Shown: piece after piece, positions 18,033 through 26,686 of the stretch
Layout: every line of letters begins with the position of its first letter
Position numbering within the stretch: the first letter of the stretch is position 1
Source of the DNA: Bdellovibrio sp.
GTDB taxonomy: Bacteria > Bdellovibrionota > UBA1018
Reading direction: 5' to 3'
NCBI GenBank assembly: GCA_016185105.1
Contig: JACPOE010000028.1
Location: 32,197-66,754 of the forward strand
Length of the DNA: 34,558 nt
Translations under genes and position numbers: made by a program
The notes under the pieces: generated by a model
What the model was told of the DNA's origin: nothing
Database searches by the model: none
What the model saw: the letters and a program-made list of their open reading frames with translations, nothing else

Positions 18033-20137
18033 ATAAGGGAGTTTAATTTCTTAATTTGATTTTGGGGGTCGGAAATCTCAAAGGCTCGCTTTGGTCCAAC
18101 CTTCTGATACTGCATTCTTTGATTCCGATCGAGAGAGAGAAAACGGGAGAGAGCATTCGCAAGAAGATCGCTCTTAGGTTCGGCTAAAAGAATCCCTATG
18201 TTTTGGGAAACGGTTTCACTTGGGCCTCCGTATCCTAAAGTAATGATCGGAAGGCCGCTATACATCGCTTCAATAAAAGTAATGCCAAAGGGTTCTGGGC
18301 TGAGGTTGGGCTGAACAAACAGGTCCGACGCTTGCATAAGGTCGTATACATCTTTTCGATCCCCCAAGAACTCGACACGACGATCTAAGTCCAATCTAGT
18401 GCAAAGGGATTTGAGATCATTCAGATAGTGAACTTCCTTTTTTCTCTGAGCACCCCCGACGATTAGAACTCGCCAATTCTGTAATGAGGTGAGTTTGCCG
18501 AGTGCTTCAAGAAGGAGTAGGTGGCCTTTCCAGGGCTCCATTCGGCTGACTTGAAGAATCACGAAATCATTCTCGGACAGGCCCAGCTTTGCTCTAACGG
18601 CTGCTCTGGAAGAGTCAGCGTCCGAACTGGTTGAAGGTGGAGGAACCGGACAATAAATAACGGAGGTAGAAACATCTTTGAAAAAGGGCCGAATTGTTTT
18701 TTCAGTATAACCGCTGTTACAGATAATTTTGTTAGGCTTGATTCTCAGTGATAGCCTTTCTAACCAGTCTTTACCGCGGAATCCATCATGAGCCCAAAAG
18801 AACAGAGGAATATCGGCTTTTCTGACGGTGTCTCCGAAGATTGCGTAGGACCACGGAGCATGGCAGATCACTGCTTCAAACTGCTTAGCTTCTAAGAGGG
18901 TTTTTAAATTTTTCCTAGCTTGTCTTAGGGTCCATGGCCGGCTCCATCTGACCGAGACCGGGGCGTCTGCACTGACACCATTCAGAAAATAGACATTCGC
19001 ATTAGACCGAAGCAGCTCTTCAGACAGTCGTCCCTTGAAACACAGAGCAAAATGGTGCTGGGTTCCGGGTTCTTTTTTTTGAAACTCTGCAAGAGTTGAA
19101 AGAACTTTTTCGATGCCGCCGTAGAGATTTCCGCTGTAAATATGAAGCACCGACTTGGTTTCCCCCAGAGGCCTAGTCAGGGTTAAATTCGTATTTGCTT
19201 TCCCTTGGCTCCAGGAAATCAGGCTCTTGGCGATTACGGGCCAGTCGAAAGTTTGAAAGTAGTAGGCTTCCCCCTTTTCCCCTAACGGAGGTCTGGTCCT
19301 GATGGCTTCTATTACCTTTTCGATGAACTCTTCTTTCCTCTCAGTGTGGGTAGTTACGCAGAATGAACTCCAAGGAACCTTTCCCAAACTTCCATAGCCC
19401 ACAGTGGTTAGGACAGGACGTCCGTGGGCAAAAGCGGCCATGGTAGTAGAGCGGCGAGTAGAGATTCCGTCCATAAACGGCGCTAGAACAAGGTCCGAGG
19501 CTAGAAACCAGGCAGAAACCTCTTTTTCAGAGAGGAAGCCTTTAAAAATAATTTCGTTTAAAAAGGGGCTGTCCGACTCTTGAAATTGGTCAGGCGTGAC
19601 TCCTACACAGACTAATCTAACTTTTGCTTTTCCAAAGATTTCCCGCGCTCGAGCATAGCTTTCGAAAACGAAGTGATACAAGTGTGTCGGGTGCTTTCCT
19701 CCGAAATGAAAGAGGAGTGTCTCATCTTCATGGATTCCATTTTTTCTTCTAAATTCTTTTATAAACTCGGGGTTAACAGATTCCGGTCTTACCGAGATAT
19801 TGCTTGCAATCGGAGCCCAAGAAATTTTTTCACTAGAAAAAGGAAGCCATTTTGAACGGTGGCGTAGTTTTTTACAGAAGTGTTCCGTCGAGCAAAAAAT
19901 CTGGTCGCAAATCCAGGTGAGGGCCAGGGTCTGAAAAAAGTGAGGTATTCCTAAAAGGATGCCCTTTAGGGAGAGGCTGACGGGATAGTTTAATTCGTGG
20001 GCAATTAGAACCACAGGCTTGCCTAGTTTTCTGCTCAACAACCAGAGCCAGATTGAAAAACCGGGTCCAACTCCCAGAGTTTCGGGTGACATGGCCTGCG
20101 TGGAAAAGGGCCGGTTAAAATCGCAATTCTCATCCAA
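18029..20137 (-). CDS. Two-domain GT4-type glycosyltransferase with a disrupted N-terminus
   Basis: The open frame gives 702 residues with two tandem glycosyltransferase modules, about 15-310 and 328-702. The second is a canonical GT4 module with LYGGIEKVLS, VSRMEPWKGHLLLLEAL and the EPFGITFIEAM (E-x7-E) donor site. The first has PVVLIAHELNYPV, LLFHFGG and STRRSTTMAAFAHGRPVLTT but lacks its N-terminal Rossmann strands. The frame's own start is a TTG at 20137. Four bases away, ATG 20133 has a GGAG six bases upstream and reads MRIAILTGPFPRRPC, a typical glycosyltransferase N-terminus, but in another frame that stops after 32 codons. I infer an internal deletion with frameshift. It probably adds sugars to the polysaccharide repeat unit. 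Confidence 0.8.
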   Translation of the reverse strand: MDENCDFNRPFSTQAMSPETLGVGPGFSIWLWLLSRKLGKPVVLIAHELNYPVSLSLKGILLGIPHFFQTLALTWICDQIFCSTEHFCKKLRHRSKWLPFSSEKISWAPIASNISVRPESVNPEFIKEFRRKNGIHEDETLLFHFGGKHPTHLYHFVFESYARAREIFGKAKVRLVCVGVTPDQFQESDSPFLNEIIFKGFLSEKEVSAWFLASDLVLAPFMDGISTRRSTTMAAFAHGRPVLTTVGYGSLGKVPWSSFCVTTHTERKEEFIEKVIEAIRTRPPLGEKGEAYYFQTFDWPVIAKSLISWSQGKANTNLTLTRPLGETKSVLHIYSGNLYGGIEKVLSTLAEFQKKEPGTQHHFALCFKGRLSEELLRSNANVYFLNGVSADAPVSVRWSRPWTLRQARKNLKTLLEAKQFEAVICHAPWSYAIFGDTVRKADIPLFFWAHDGFRGKDWLERLSLRIKPNKIICNSGYTEKTIRPFFKDVSTSVIYCPVPPPSTSSDADSSRAAVRAKLGLSENDFVILQVSRMEPWKGHLLLLEALGKLTSLQNWRVLIVGGAQRKKEVHYLNDLKSLCTRLDLDRRVEFLGDRKDVYDLMQASDLFVQPNLSPEPFGITFIEAMYSGLPIITLGYGGPSETVSQNIGILLAEPKSDLLANALSRFLSLDRNQRMQYQKVGPKRAFEISDPQNQIKKLNSLI

Positions 20138-20160
20138 TTCTCCACCAAGACGTTTGAAGA

Positions 20161-20724
20161 CTACTTTCGGGTCAATACAATTCCCACTGCGACGATAGAA
20201 AGGACGCTGGCGACAAAAGAGACTAGAACACCCATATCCTGGCTAATAATCGGCTTCTTTTGAGGGATGACCACGACGTCATTTGCCTGCAAAATAGGAG
20301 GCTTTGTACCAGTTCCCTCAAGCAGGTCTTCTGCATCGACATCGAGAACGATCTCTTTACCTCGAGACCATCTTTTAATGTAGACCCCGCCCAGTTTGGC
20401 GCTCTCAGTTGGACCGCCCGCATAAGACATGAGTGTAATCAGGTCCGTCTGAGTAGGTACAAAGTGAATACCGGGTTTCCCAACTGCCCCCCAAAGATTC
20501 ACCCGCATTAAAACAGCTCCCGGATAGTCCCCCGAGATAAACTCGCTACCTTGACCCGCCTTCATCGAGCCCAAGTCTTTCGAAACAGATAGGCCCGTAG
20601 TTAGGTCATCGGCTCGGGCCGAAGCAAAGGGGTAGAGTAGGGAGGCCGGAAATACTGCCTCGATCGCCAGTTCGAAAATCAAGAATAAGACCAAAGATCT
20701 TTTTAGTCCGTGATTCCATTTCAT
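20161..20724 (-). CDS. SLBB-domain polysaccharide export protein with C-terminal membrane anchor
   Basis: This encodes 187 residues: an N-terminal signal or anchor segment (about 10-37, ending ASARA), one SLBB domain (about 67-150) with VNLWGAVGKPGIHFVPTQTDLITLM and AGGP, and a C-terminal membrane helix MGVLVSFVASVLSIVAVGIV followed by LTRK. SLBB domains occur in Wza-type export channels, but the polysaccharide-export (Poly_export) domain is absent, so this is not a complete Wza. The start overlaps the stop of the upstream BY-kinase gene in an ATGA arrangement, implying coupled translation and a shared task in export. Confidence 0.85.
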   Translation of the reverse strand: MKWNHGLKRSLVLFLIFELAIEAVFPASLLYPFASARADDLTTGLSVSKDLGSMKAGQGSEFISGDYPGAVLMRVNLWGAVGKPGIHFVPTQTDLITLMSYAGGPTESAKLGGVYIKRWSRGKEIVLDVDAEDLLEGTGTKPPILQANDVVVIPQKKPIISQDMGVLVSFVASVLSIVAVGIVLTRK

Positions 20725-23039
20725 TTGTTTTTCCTAAACTCGTTTAATGTAACTACATAAGGGGTAAATTCATGGGCGGTCTTGGGGACGTCATTTAGAA
20801 CTCCAAAGCAGCGGCGGTGGCTGATTTGGAAGACTTTTCTGTGAGCGAGAAGCAACGAACTGCGTTTGGTGATTCGATACCGTGCCACTAGAACTACCGC
20901 ATCTGTGACTCCAGCGATAACGGGTGCATCTGCTACATAGACTGAAGGAGGGGCGTCCAAGACGATGTAGTCGTAGTGTTCGTTCAGAGTCTTCAGCAGG
21001 GTCTTAAATCGCTCACTTCCCACAAGTTCCGTTGGATTAGGCTTGAGGGGTCCAGCAGTGATGACATCCAGATTCTTGATTCTCCCTCTAAATAGAAACT
21101 CAAGGTAGTCTGAATCTTTGTTTGTTAATAGCGTTGAAAGCCCTTCGTCGTTGGTCAATCCAAAATATTTATGAACTGCCGGAGCCCGGATGTCGCAGTC
21201 TAGAAGAAGAACTCGAACATCCATTTTTGCCAGACTTACCGCTAGATTCGAAGCAAAAAGGGACTTTCCTTCGTGCTTGTCAGTTCCGCTTACGGTGATC
21301 GTCCGAACAGGGTTGCCCATGCTATTTAAGGATACCTTCAGTTGTTCACGCAAATATTTGTAAGCCATTGCTTCGGGAGAGTTAGGTCGAGATTCGCAAA
21401 CTAGGAGATCTGGATTGATTTCATCGTGCTTGAATTCGCCGAGCTTGGATTCCACATGGGGTACGTTTCCTAAGAGAGTAAGATCGAACTCTTCCAGCTC
21501 AGATGCGTGACGAACGGTTGTGTTCGTCAGTTCAATGACCATCACCAGAACAACTCCTAAAAAGATTCCAACTAAAATAGCAAAGGGTAGTCGAAAAATG
21601 AGACTGAGTCGAACTTCCCTAGGAGCTGCCAAGGTCAGTCCGTCTACACGAATCGATGGCTTAACTGTCAGTTTTTGAATCTCAATATCCTGAAGTTTCT
21701 TTTTGAAGGATGAATAGAGTTCGTAATTGAGTTTCAGACTTTCGCTACGAGAATAAAGCTCCTGTTCAATTTTAGGTATTTTAGAGGCCGATTTAAGAAA
21801 CTGGGCTTTGGACTCTTCGAGAGCCTCCAGCTGTGTATTCAACTCTTTATTCATGTTTTTCAAATCGGAAATCTTGCCGTTAATAAGCGCTGAGCTGACT
21901 GGAAGCTCGTCAGAGTCAGGCATTTTTCCCGATTGGAGCAGTCTACGGAGTTGTGAAGCGATGGTTCGGATAGCGGAGTTCACTTCAGCGACGCGAGAAT
22001 CCGATTCTGGGAGCCCCTCTGAGACCATGAGATATTTTTGACGTCTTAGATTGTCGAGCTGTCGTGAGAGAATTCTCGGGTCTTTTTGGTTTACTCGGTC
22101 CGGCGCTTTTCCTCTTAAGATCGAGGAAGTGTTTTCAGTAAGTTTCTTTTGATACAGCCGGATCAGACTCTCGTTTTCGTGAATCTTAAGGCGTGCGGTA
22201 GAAATTTGATTTTCAATCGTACTTGATCTTATCGAGGCGGTTTTCTCGCTATCGTTGGGGCCCAGAATTCGGTTTTGTTTTTTGAATTCTACGAGTTCTT
22301 GTTCCTCTTTTCTCAGCTGAGCGTTGGACTCTTCAAGGCGGATGCTGATAAACTTGTGGAGTTCGTTCAGATCATTGAGCTCTTGATTCAGGACGGACTT
22401 TACGTAGACCTGGCCTTCTAGATTTGCCAGGAATATTGCGGTCCGAGGATCGTAGGATCTCACTGACAGGGTAATCCACTGGGATCCTTCCGGGGTGACG
22501 GTGGTCGCTTCCTGTAAAAGAGAGGCGAGAAATTCGATGTTTTCTCGGGTCACCTTTGCGGGCGGGGTAATGCTAATTTTTTCGTCTACCACGGGCTCGG
22601 TTGAGAAACGATTGCGGAATCGGATCGACCAGAACTTGGATCTGAAAATCGATAGGTCGCTGGGTTGGGTGAAATCCAATGTTGAAAATTCAGGGAGTTT
22701 GACGAGTGCTTCAGCGACCATGATGTAGAAACTTCCTGCTTTGAGGCGAGAGAGATGTCGTGCAACTTCCTGGGACTCATCGTAGTAGCCCCCCATTCCC
22801 ATTTCTCCCATGCCCAGACGTGAGAACACATTGTCTCTTTTCGAAAGGACCTCTAGACGAGTCGGTGCGGAGTAGCCTGGAATGAACAAGAGATGGCTAA
22901 TAATCGAGCCGATCAGGGTTAGGACCGTGACAAAAATAACGTACTTCCGCTTCTCCTTCAGAACATATAAAACTTCTGAAAGTTGAATGCGGTCCTTGGC
23001 GTTCGATAGTGGTTGGCGGCTTTCTTTGGGGCCTGCCAT
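20721..23039 (-). CDS. Wzz/BY-kinase polysaccharide co-polymerase
   Basis: This 772-residue inner-membrane protein combines a Wzz chain-length domain with a bacterial tyrosine-kinase domain. Membrane helices lie near 33-53 and 484-504, framing a large periplasmic part with coiled-coil stretches (about 220-310 and 385-455). The kinase domain has Walker A GTDKHEGKS (585-593), Walker A' LLLDCD (611-616) and Walker B IVLDAPP (692-698). The C-terminal tail carries a single tyrosine (Y761) instead of the usual cluster of autophosphorylated tyrosines. A GGAGGAG motif lies about 14 bases before ATG 23039. It is the first gene of a minus-strand unit with the SLBB and two-domain glycosyltransferase genes. 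Confidence 0.9.
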   Translation of the reverse strand: MAGPKESRQPLSNAKDRIQLSEVLYVLKEKRKYVIFVTVLTLIGSIISHLLFIPGYSAPTRLEVLSKRDNVFSRLGMGEMGMGGYYDESQEVARHLSRLKAGSFYIMVAEALVKLPEFSTLDFTQPSDLSIFRSKFWSIRFRNRFSTEPVVDEKISITPPAKVTRENIEFLASLLQEATTVTPEGSQWITLSVRSYDPRTAIFLANLEGQVYVKSVLNQELNDLNELHKFISIRLEESNAQLRKEEQELVEFKKQNRILGPNDSEKTASIRSSTIENQISTARLKIHENESLIRLYQKKLTENTSSILRGKAPDRVNQKDPRILSRQLDNLRRQKYLMVSEGLPESDSRVAEVNSAIRTIASQLRRLLQSGKMPDSDELPVSSALINGKISDLKNMNKELNTQLEALEESKAQFLKSASKIPKIEQELYSRSESLKLNYELYSSFKKKLQDIEIQKLTVKPSIRVDGLTLAAPREVRLSLIFRLPFAILVGIFLGVVLVMVIELTNTTVRHASELEEFDLTLLGNVPHVESKLGEFKHDEINPDLLVCESRPNSPEAMAYKYLREQLKVSLNSMGNPVRTITVSGTDKHEGKSLFASNLAVSLAKMDVRVLLLDCDIRAPAVHKYFGLTNDEGLSTLLTNKDSDYLEFLFRGRIKNLDVITAGPLKPNPTELVGSERFKTLLKTLNEHYDYIVLDAPPSVYVADAPVIAGVTDAVVLVARYRITKRSSLLLAHRKVFQISHRRCFGVLNDVPKTAHEFTPYVVTLNEFRKNK

Positions 23040-23068
23040 AATTGTCTGGATGCTCCTCCTCAGAATGC

Positions 23069-23076
23069 GTATCGGC
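23069..23076 (-). promoter_or_regulatory. GCCGATAC box upstream of the Wzz/BY-kinase gene
   Basis: Read on the minus strand, GCCGATAC lies 30 bp before ATG 23039, a plausible -10 position. It resembles the box at 17407, but no good -35 element is found at the sigma-28 spacing. Confidence 0.2.
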
Positions 23077-23210
23077 TATTCGTCCAGGGTTCTTGATCAA
23101 AAAGCGTTTAACTTCAAAAAGATTCGATTCTACAGGAAGTATTTATGCAGTGTGTAAACTAATCAGAATAGATTAAGTGTTTCCAGGAGAAAACCGTAAC
23201 GATAGATGAG

Positions 23211-24668
23211 ATGTGGAAGACTCTTGCAGAGATCGCTTTTGGCACGGTATTGGTTGGAATTCCTATTCAGCTCCTTAACTTGAAGCTTGCCCGTAGATTT
23301 CAATGGGTTGATATACCGTCTGCTAGAAAAAGACACAGAGAGTCAGTTCCGATCACTGGCGGGGTTGCGGTAATTTCGACCTGGGCCATATCAGTAGGGG
23401 GGTTTTGCCTACTGAATCCTGCCTGGGCATCAGAGAATCAGCAGGCGCTCATTACTCTGGCTGTAGGATGCGGCGTCTTAGTCATTCTGGGATTGGTGGA
23501 TGATTTACGCGGCCTGTCACCTGGCTGGAAGCTTGCTGTGGAGTTTTTGCTTGCTGTAGGGGTTTTAACCCAGATTCCAGAGGTTACCGAAATTTGCTCC
23601 ATCTGGTCACATAAAATTGGTTTAATAGTCTGGCCTCTAGCCATTATCTGGATTGTTGGCATTACCAACACGATTAATCTTATTGATGGGCTGGATGGTT
23701 TAGCTGGTGGGACCTCTTTGCTGGTCCTAACCGGAATTGGGTTCCTGTGTCTGTTAGTTAAGACTCAGGCAATTCTCCCTATCGTTTTGACTGGATTACT
23801 TGTTCCGTCTGTGGCCGTTTTCCTGGCCTTGAACTGGTCACCTGCTCGGATTTTTTTAGGCGACAACGGAAGTCTCCCGCTCGGTTTTGTGATTTCAGTC
23901 ACAAGCTTGATGTGTCGCCCCCATATGAATTCCTGGATTATGATTGCCAGCATGGTTCTGATGTTGGGCTATCCTATTGTGGACACCGGATTAGCGGTGT
24001 TTCGCCGATATAGCAAAGGCCAGCCGTTGTTTAAGGCGGATCGGTATCATCTTCATTATCGAATCCAGAGACTAGGATTGACTACTCGTCAGACGGCTCT
24101 TCTTTTACTGAGTCTGAGCCTTTATCTTCAATTTACTGGAATTTGTGTCAATTTCCTTCAACCCTGGCAGGCAGGGCTTGTGATCGCTATCTCGATGGGA
24201 AGTGTCATTTCCCTTTTGCAACTCGTGTTTTCGATTGAACAGCGCAGGGTAGTGCGTCTGTTTCACCAGCTCCAAAACGATCCAGAGTACAAGAATTCGG
24301 AGAATGTCGCTAGTACCCGAACCGTCATTCATCTTGAAATTGGTGTTCTTTTAGAGACAGCAAGCGAGGACTCCGCTCTTCCGTACCTCCAAGTGATGAG
24401 GGCGCTTGAATTGCTTCTGAAAACAATGATTCGTAGAGAAGATGCGATTATCCTGAACGATCAAAAACTTTCGATTATTTTGGAAGGCAAGCTCAGTCCT
24501 CATGGCGAGGTATCAGCGCTGGTGACTCGCCTTAAGGCCAAGTTAGAGGCTTTTCTGACTCTCTATGGAATCCAAGGGTCTTTAGCTAGTATTCCAATCA
24601 AGGTAGAACAGCTCGTCTACGTTAAGCCCCAGGACACGTCCAATCCTCGAGTGAAAAAAGTAGCTTAG
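23211..24668 (+). CDS. WecA/TagO-like undecaprenyl-phosphate sugar-1-phosphate transferase with extra C-terminal domain
   Basis: This encodes a polytopic enzyme of the PNPT (MraY/WecA) family that transfers a sugar 1-phosphate, often GlcNAc-1-P, to undecaprenyl phosphate, the first step of repeat-unit synthesis. The motifs are DIPSARKRHRESVPITGG, the aspartate pair D97-D98, NLIDGLDGLAGG (156-167), FLGDNGS (215-221) and the HLHYR box (280-284). About ten membrane helices end near 340. Residues 365-475 are an added soluble domain whose pattern (IHLEIGVLLE, RREDAIIL, NDQKLSIILEG, then an amphipathic helix) resembles a degenerate GGDEF fold. Length 485 against about 360 for WecA. Divergent from the Wzz/BY-kinase gene. 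Confidence 0.88.
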   Translation: MWKTLAEIAFGTVLVGIPIQLLNLKLARRFQWVDIPSARKRHRESVPITGGVAVISTWAISVGGFCLLNPAWASENQQALITLAVGCGVLVILGLVDDLRGLSPGWKLAVEFLLAVGVLTQIPEVTEICSIWSHKIGLIVWPLAIIWIVGITNTINLIDGLDGLAGGTSLLVLTGIGFLCLLVKTQAILPIVLTGLLVPSVAVFLALNWSPARIFLGDNGSLPLGFVISVTSLMCRPHMNSWIMIASMVLMLGYPIVDTGLAVFRRYSKGQPLFKADRYHLHYRIQRLGLTTRQTALLLLSLSLYLQFTGICVNFLQPWQAGLVIAISMGSVISLLQLVFSIEQRRVVRLFHQLQNDPEYKNSENVASTRTVIHLEIGVLLETASEDSALPYLQVMRALELLLKTMIRREDAIILNDQKLSIILEGKLSPHGEVSALVTRLKAKLEAFLTLYGIQGSLASIPIKVEQLVYVKPQDTSNPRVKKVA

Positions 24669-24677
24669 TAAACAGGC

Positions 24678-25103
24678 TTAAGGATTTTCGTCTTCCTGGT
24701 TATCCGTCTGCGAAGGATTTAAGTGAAGTAATTCGGATACAATACGAATCAACTCTTCAATCAAAAAAGGCTTAGCGAGGTAGACTGGGAGCCTTTGGCT
24801 TCCCTGGGTCTTCTCTAGAAATTGAAGGGTCGAGATACCGGAAATGAACAAAAACTCAGTGTGTGGAAACTGGGTTTCCGTAACCTTCCAAAGGTCAAAA
24901 CCGGTCATACTTCCTTGGAGGGTGACATCCGAGATGATTAAATCATAATGGAATTTTGGATTAAGGGCCTGGGACATCATTGTTGGGGCGATTTCATCTG
25001 CGCTGTCAGCCGTGTCGATTTCACAGTCTGGCAGAAAATCCAATAAGGCTTCCATGATCATTTCGCGTAGGGCAGCATCGTCTTCGACTAATAGAAACCT
25101 CAT
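24678..25103 (-). CDS. Single-domain response regulator (receiver, CheY-like)
   Basis: This encodes 141 residues with a receiver domain only: acidic pocket E7-D8-D9, phosphoacceptor D60 in IISDVTL, S89 in FLFISG and K112 in LAKPF. There is no output domain; the last about 15 residues are polar and acidic. It sits between the WecA-like gene (convergent, 9 bp gap) and the Wzy-like gene, so it may relay a histidine-kinase signal to polysaccharide production; no kinase is present in the window. Upstream is AT-rich (TATAAAAT about seven bases before the ATG) without a clear ribosome-binding site. Confidence 0.88.
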   Translation of the reverse strand: MRFLLVEDDAALREMIMEALLDFLPDCEIDTADSADEIAPTMMSQALNPKFHYDLIISDVTLQGSMTGFDLWKVTETQFPHTEFLFISGISTLQFLEKTQGSQRLPVYLAKPFLIEELIRIVSELLHLNPSQTDNQEDENP

Positions 25104-25159
25104 AGGGTTATTTTATATCAATTTAATATAGTTGCTAGGGGCTGACTAAACAAAGGTAA

Positions 25160-26632
25160 CTACCTAGTGGGTAGGGCAGTTGGCTTTGACATGAAATAGA
25201 TTCGGACCAGGGTTCCAGAGAAAAACCAGAAGAACGCACCTTCGGGGTTATAAAGAATGGGTTCGGCTCCGTACGCACCGACCAAGATCGCAAAAAGCGT
25301 AAAGAAAAGCGTATTATGAAGCGGTCGAAGGTCAGGATCCTGAGTACGGAACCCCTTTACCGCATAGTAGCAAATTGAAATTAGGATCAGGGTGTAGATA
25401 AATGCACCGGGAATTCCCAAGTCTACGACGAGCTCGACCCAAAGGTTGTCAGCAAAGAACTCCTCTGAGAAGGATTTGTCTTTCTTGATCAGGTCTGAAA
25501 ATTTACCAGCGGCGGAACCACTTCGGGAAAGACCTGCTCCGAGGGGGGCTTTTGAGGCGTAGCGTAGAAATCGATCTAATGCTCCGGATCTGGCGCGCTG
25601 GATAGATTCGAGGTTAAAAAGAGTCAGGGTTCGTTTAACTGCCATTTCGTTGGTCGAACCTTTTTCGCTAATCGTGTCCAGAATGTAGGGAGTGAAAGAG
25701 GCGATGAGGATACCTCCGATTCCAATTCCCGTTAAAATGAGAATCCGAGCTTTTGCAGAAATTTGCTGAGTCCGAAAAATCGAAGCAGTCAGGTAGCCGG
25801 ACGCTCCCAAGATCGCTTTAAGAAGAGCCGAGCGAATCTGACAAACCAGCATCGTTGCGAGGCAGGCCGGCAGACTGAGAATGAGAAGCAGGGAAAGCAG
25901 CAGGGACCTGACGTGAAAGATGAAATAAACAATCGTAGGTACTAGCAGATATACAAAAATAGCAGGACCCCCCGGTTGACTGGCAAGTCCCGGCGGACGA
26001 AAGGCATAGCCACGGTATTTTTCAAGCACAGTGATATAGGCGTCACTGATACTGGTGACGCTCGTCGGCCCCACCTTAGCTTGGTAAAGAGAGGTTGCGA
26101 CCTGAAGGAAGCAAATCACTACCCAGGGTACGAGAAAGCCTCTAATCTTCTCTGCGTCATCCGAGAGCATGTAGCCAAAGAAATAGAGGCTGATGATTGT
26201 GACATAAATTTTCATTCCCGCTAAAGAAGCCACGAGGCTAAGCGAATAGGGATTAGCAATGGTGACTAGGAACCAGCCAAAGTGAATGAAAATCAAAGTT
26301 GTGACCGGGGGCATCTGGATCTGTTTGATGTCACGATTGATGATTCTTTCAATTCCTACTTTTACCCAGAGGACGATAATGAAGATATCCGCCCCGATAT
26401 GGATGATCGGGTTATAGTTGGTAATTAGCTTCGCGAATCCTTCTACACCGATATAGAGAAAGAATATTTGGATACAACGATGGAGAGGGAGGAAAAGAAC
26501 CCCCACGCAGCCACCCAAAAGAAGGACGAACATCACTCCCTTCAAGGTAATGGCCTGCATGAGAAAGCCAACACTCAGAGCCAGAATTGCACTTCCGGCT
26601 AATATACTTGACCTGACGAGGGCCTCCGTCAC
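25160..26632 (-). CDS. O-antigen polymerase/ligase-like membrane protein (Wzy-type)
   Basis: This encodes 490 residues with about 11-12 hydrophobic segments, a large loop around 330-390 and the conserved-looking stretch APLGAGLSRSGSAAG followed by FADNLWVELVVDLGIPGAFIY, as in O-antigen ligase/polymerase proteins. Such enzymes join lipid-linked repeat units at the periplasmic face of the inner membrane. The start is GTG at 26632. The sequence is too divergent to tell polymerase from ligase, but its place in a Wzz-containing locus favours a polymerase. It is divergent from the glycosyltransferase gene at 26687. Confidence 0.8.
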   Translation of the reverse strand: MTEALVRSSILAGSAILALSVGFLMQAITLKGVMFVLLLGGCVGVLFLPLHRCIQIFFLYIGVEGFAKLITNYNPIIHIGADIFIIVLWVKVGIERIINRDIKQIQMPPVTTLIFIHFGWFLVTIANPYSLSLVASLAGMKIYVTIISLYFFGYMLSDDAEKIRGFLVPWVVICFLQVATSLYQAKVGPTSVTSISDAYITVLEKYRGYAFRPPGLASQPGGPAIFVYLLVPTIVYFIFHVRSLLLSLLLILSLPACLATMLVCQIRSALLKAILGASGYLTASIFRTQQISAKARILILTGIGIGGILIASFTPYILDTISEKGSTNEMAVKRTLTLFNLESIQRARSGALDRFLRYASKAPLGAGLSRSGSAAGKFSDLIKKDKSFSEEFFADNLWVELVVDLGIPGAFIYTLILISICYYAVKGFRTQDPDLRPLHNTLFFTLFAILVGAYGAEPILYNPEGAFFWFFSGTLVRIYFMSKPTALPTR

Positions 26633-26640
26633 TAATTCAG

Positions 26641-26669
26641 TTTAACCCGCGCGTTTAGACTGGTAAAAT
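26641..26669 (+). promoter_or_regulatory. Promoter candidate for the two-gene glycosyltransferase unit
   Basis: TTTAAC (26641-26646), a 17-bp spacer and TAAAAT (26664-26669, 5/6 to the -10 consensus) would start transcription near 26676, about 11 bases before the ATG, leaving no room for a normal ribosome-binding site. Confidence 0.4.
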
Positions 26670-26686
26670 CATTTATTGTTTCAACT

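Noticed and set aside
25160-25174. Hairpin CTACC/GGTAG at the Wzy-like gene stop as a terminator
   Set aside because: Only a 5-bp stem, and the following T-rich stretch is interrupted.
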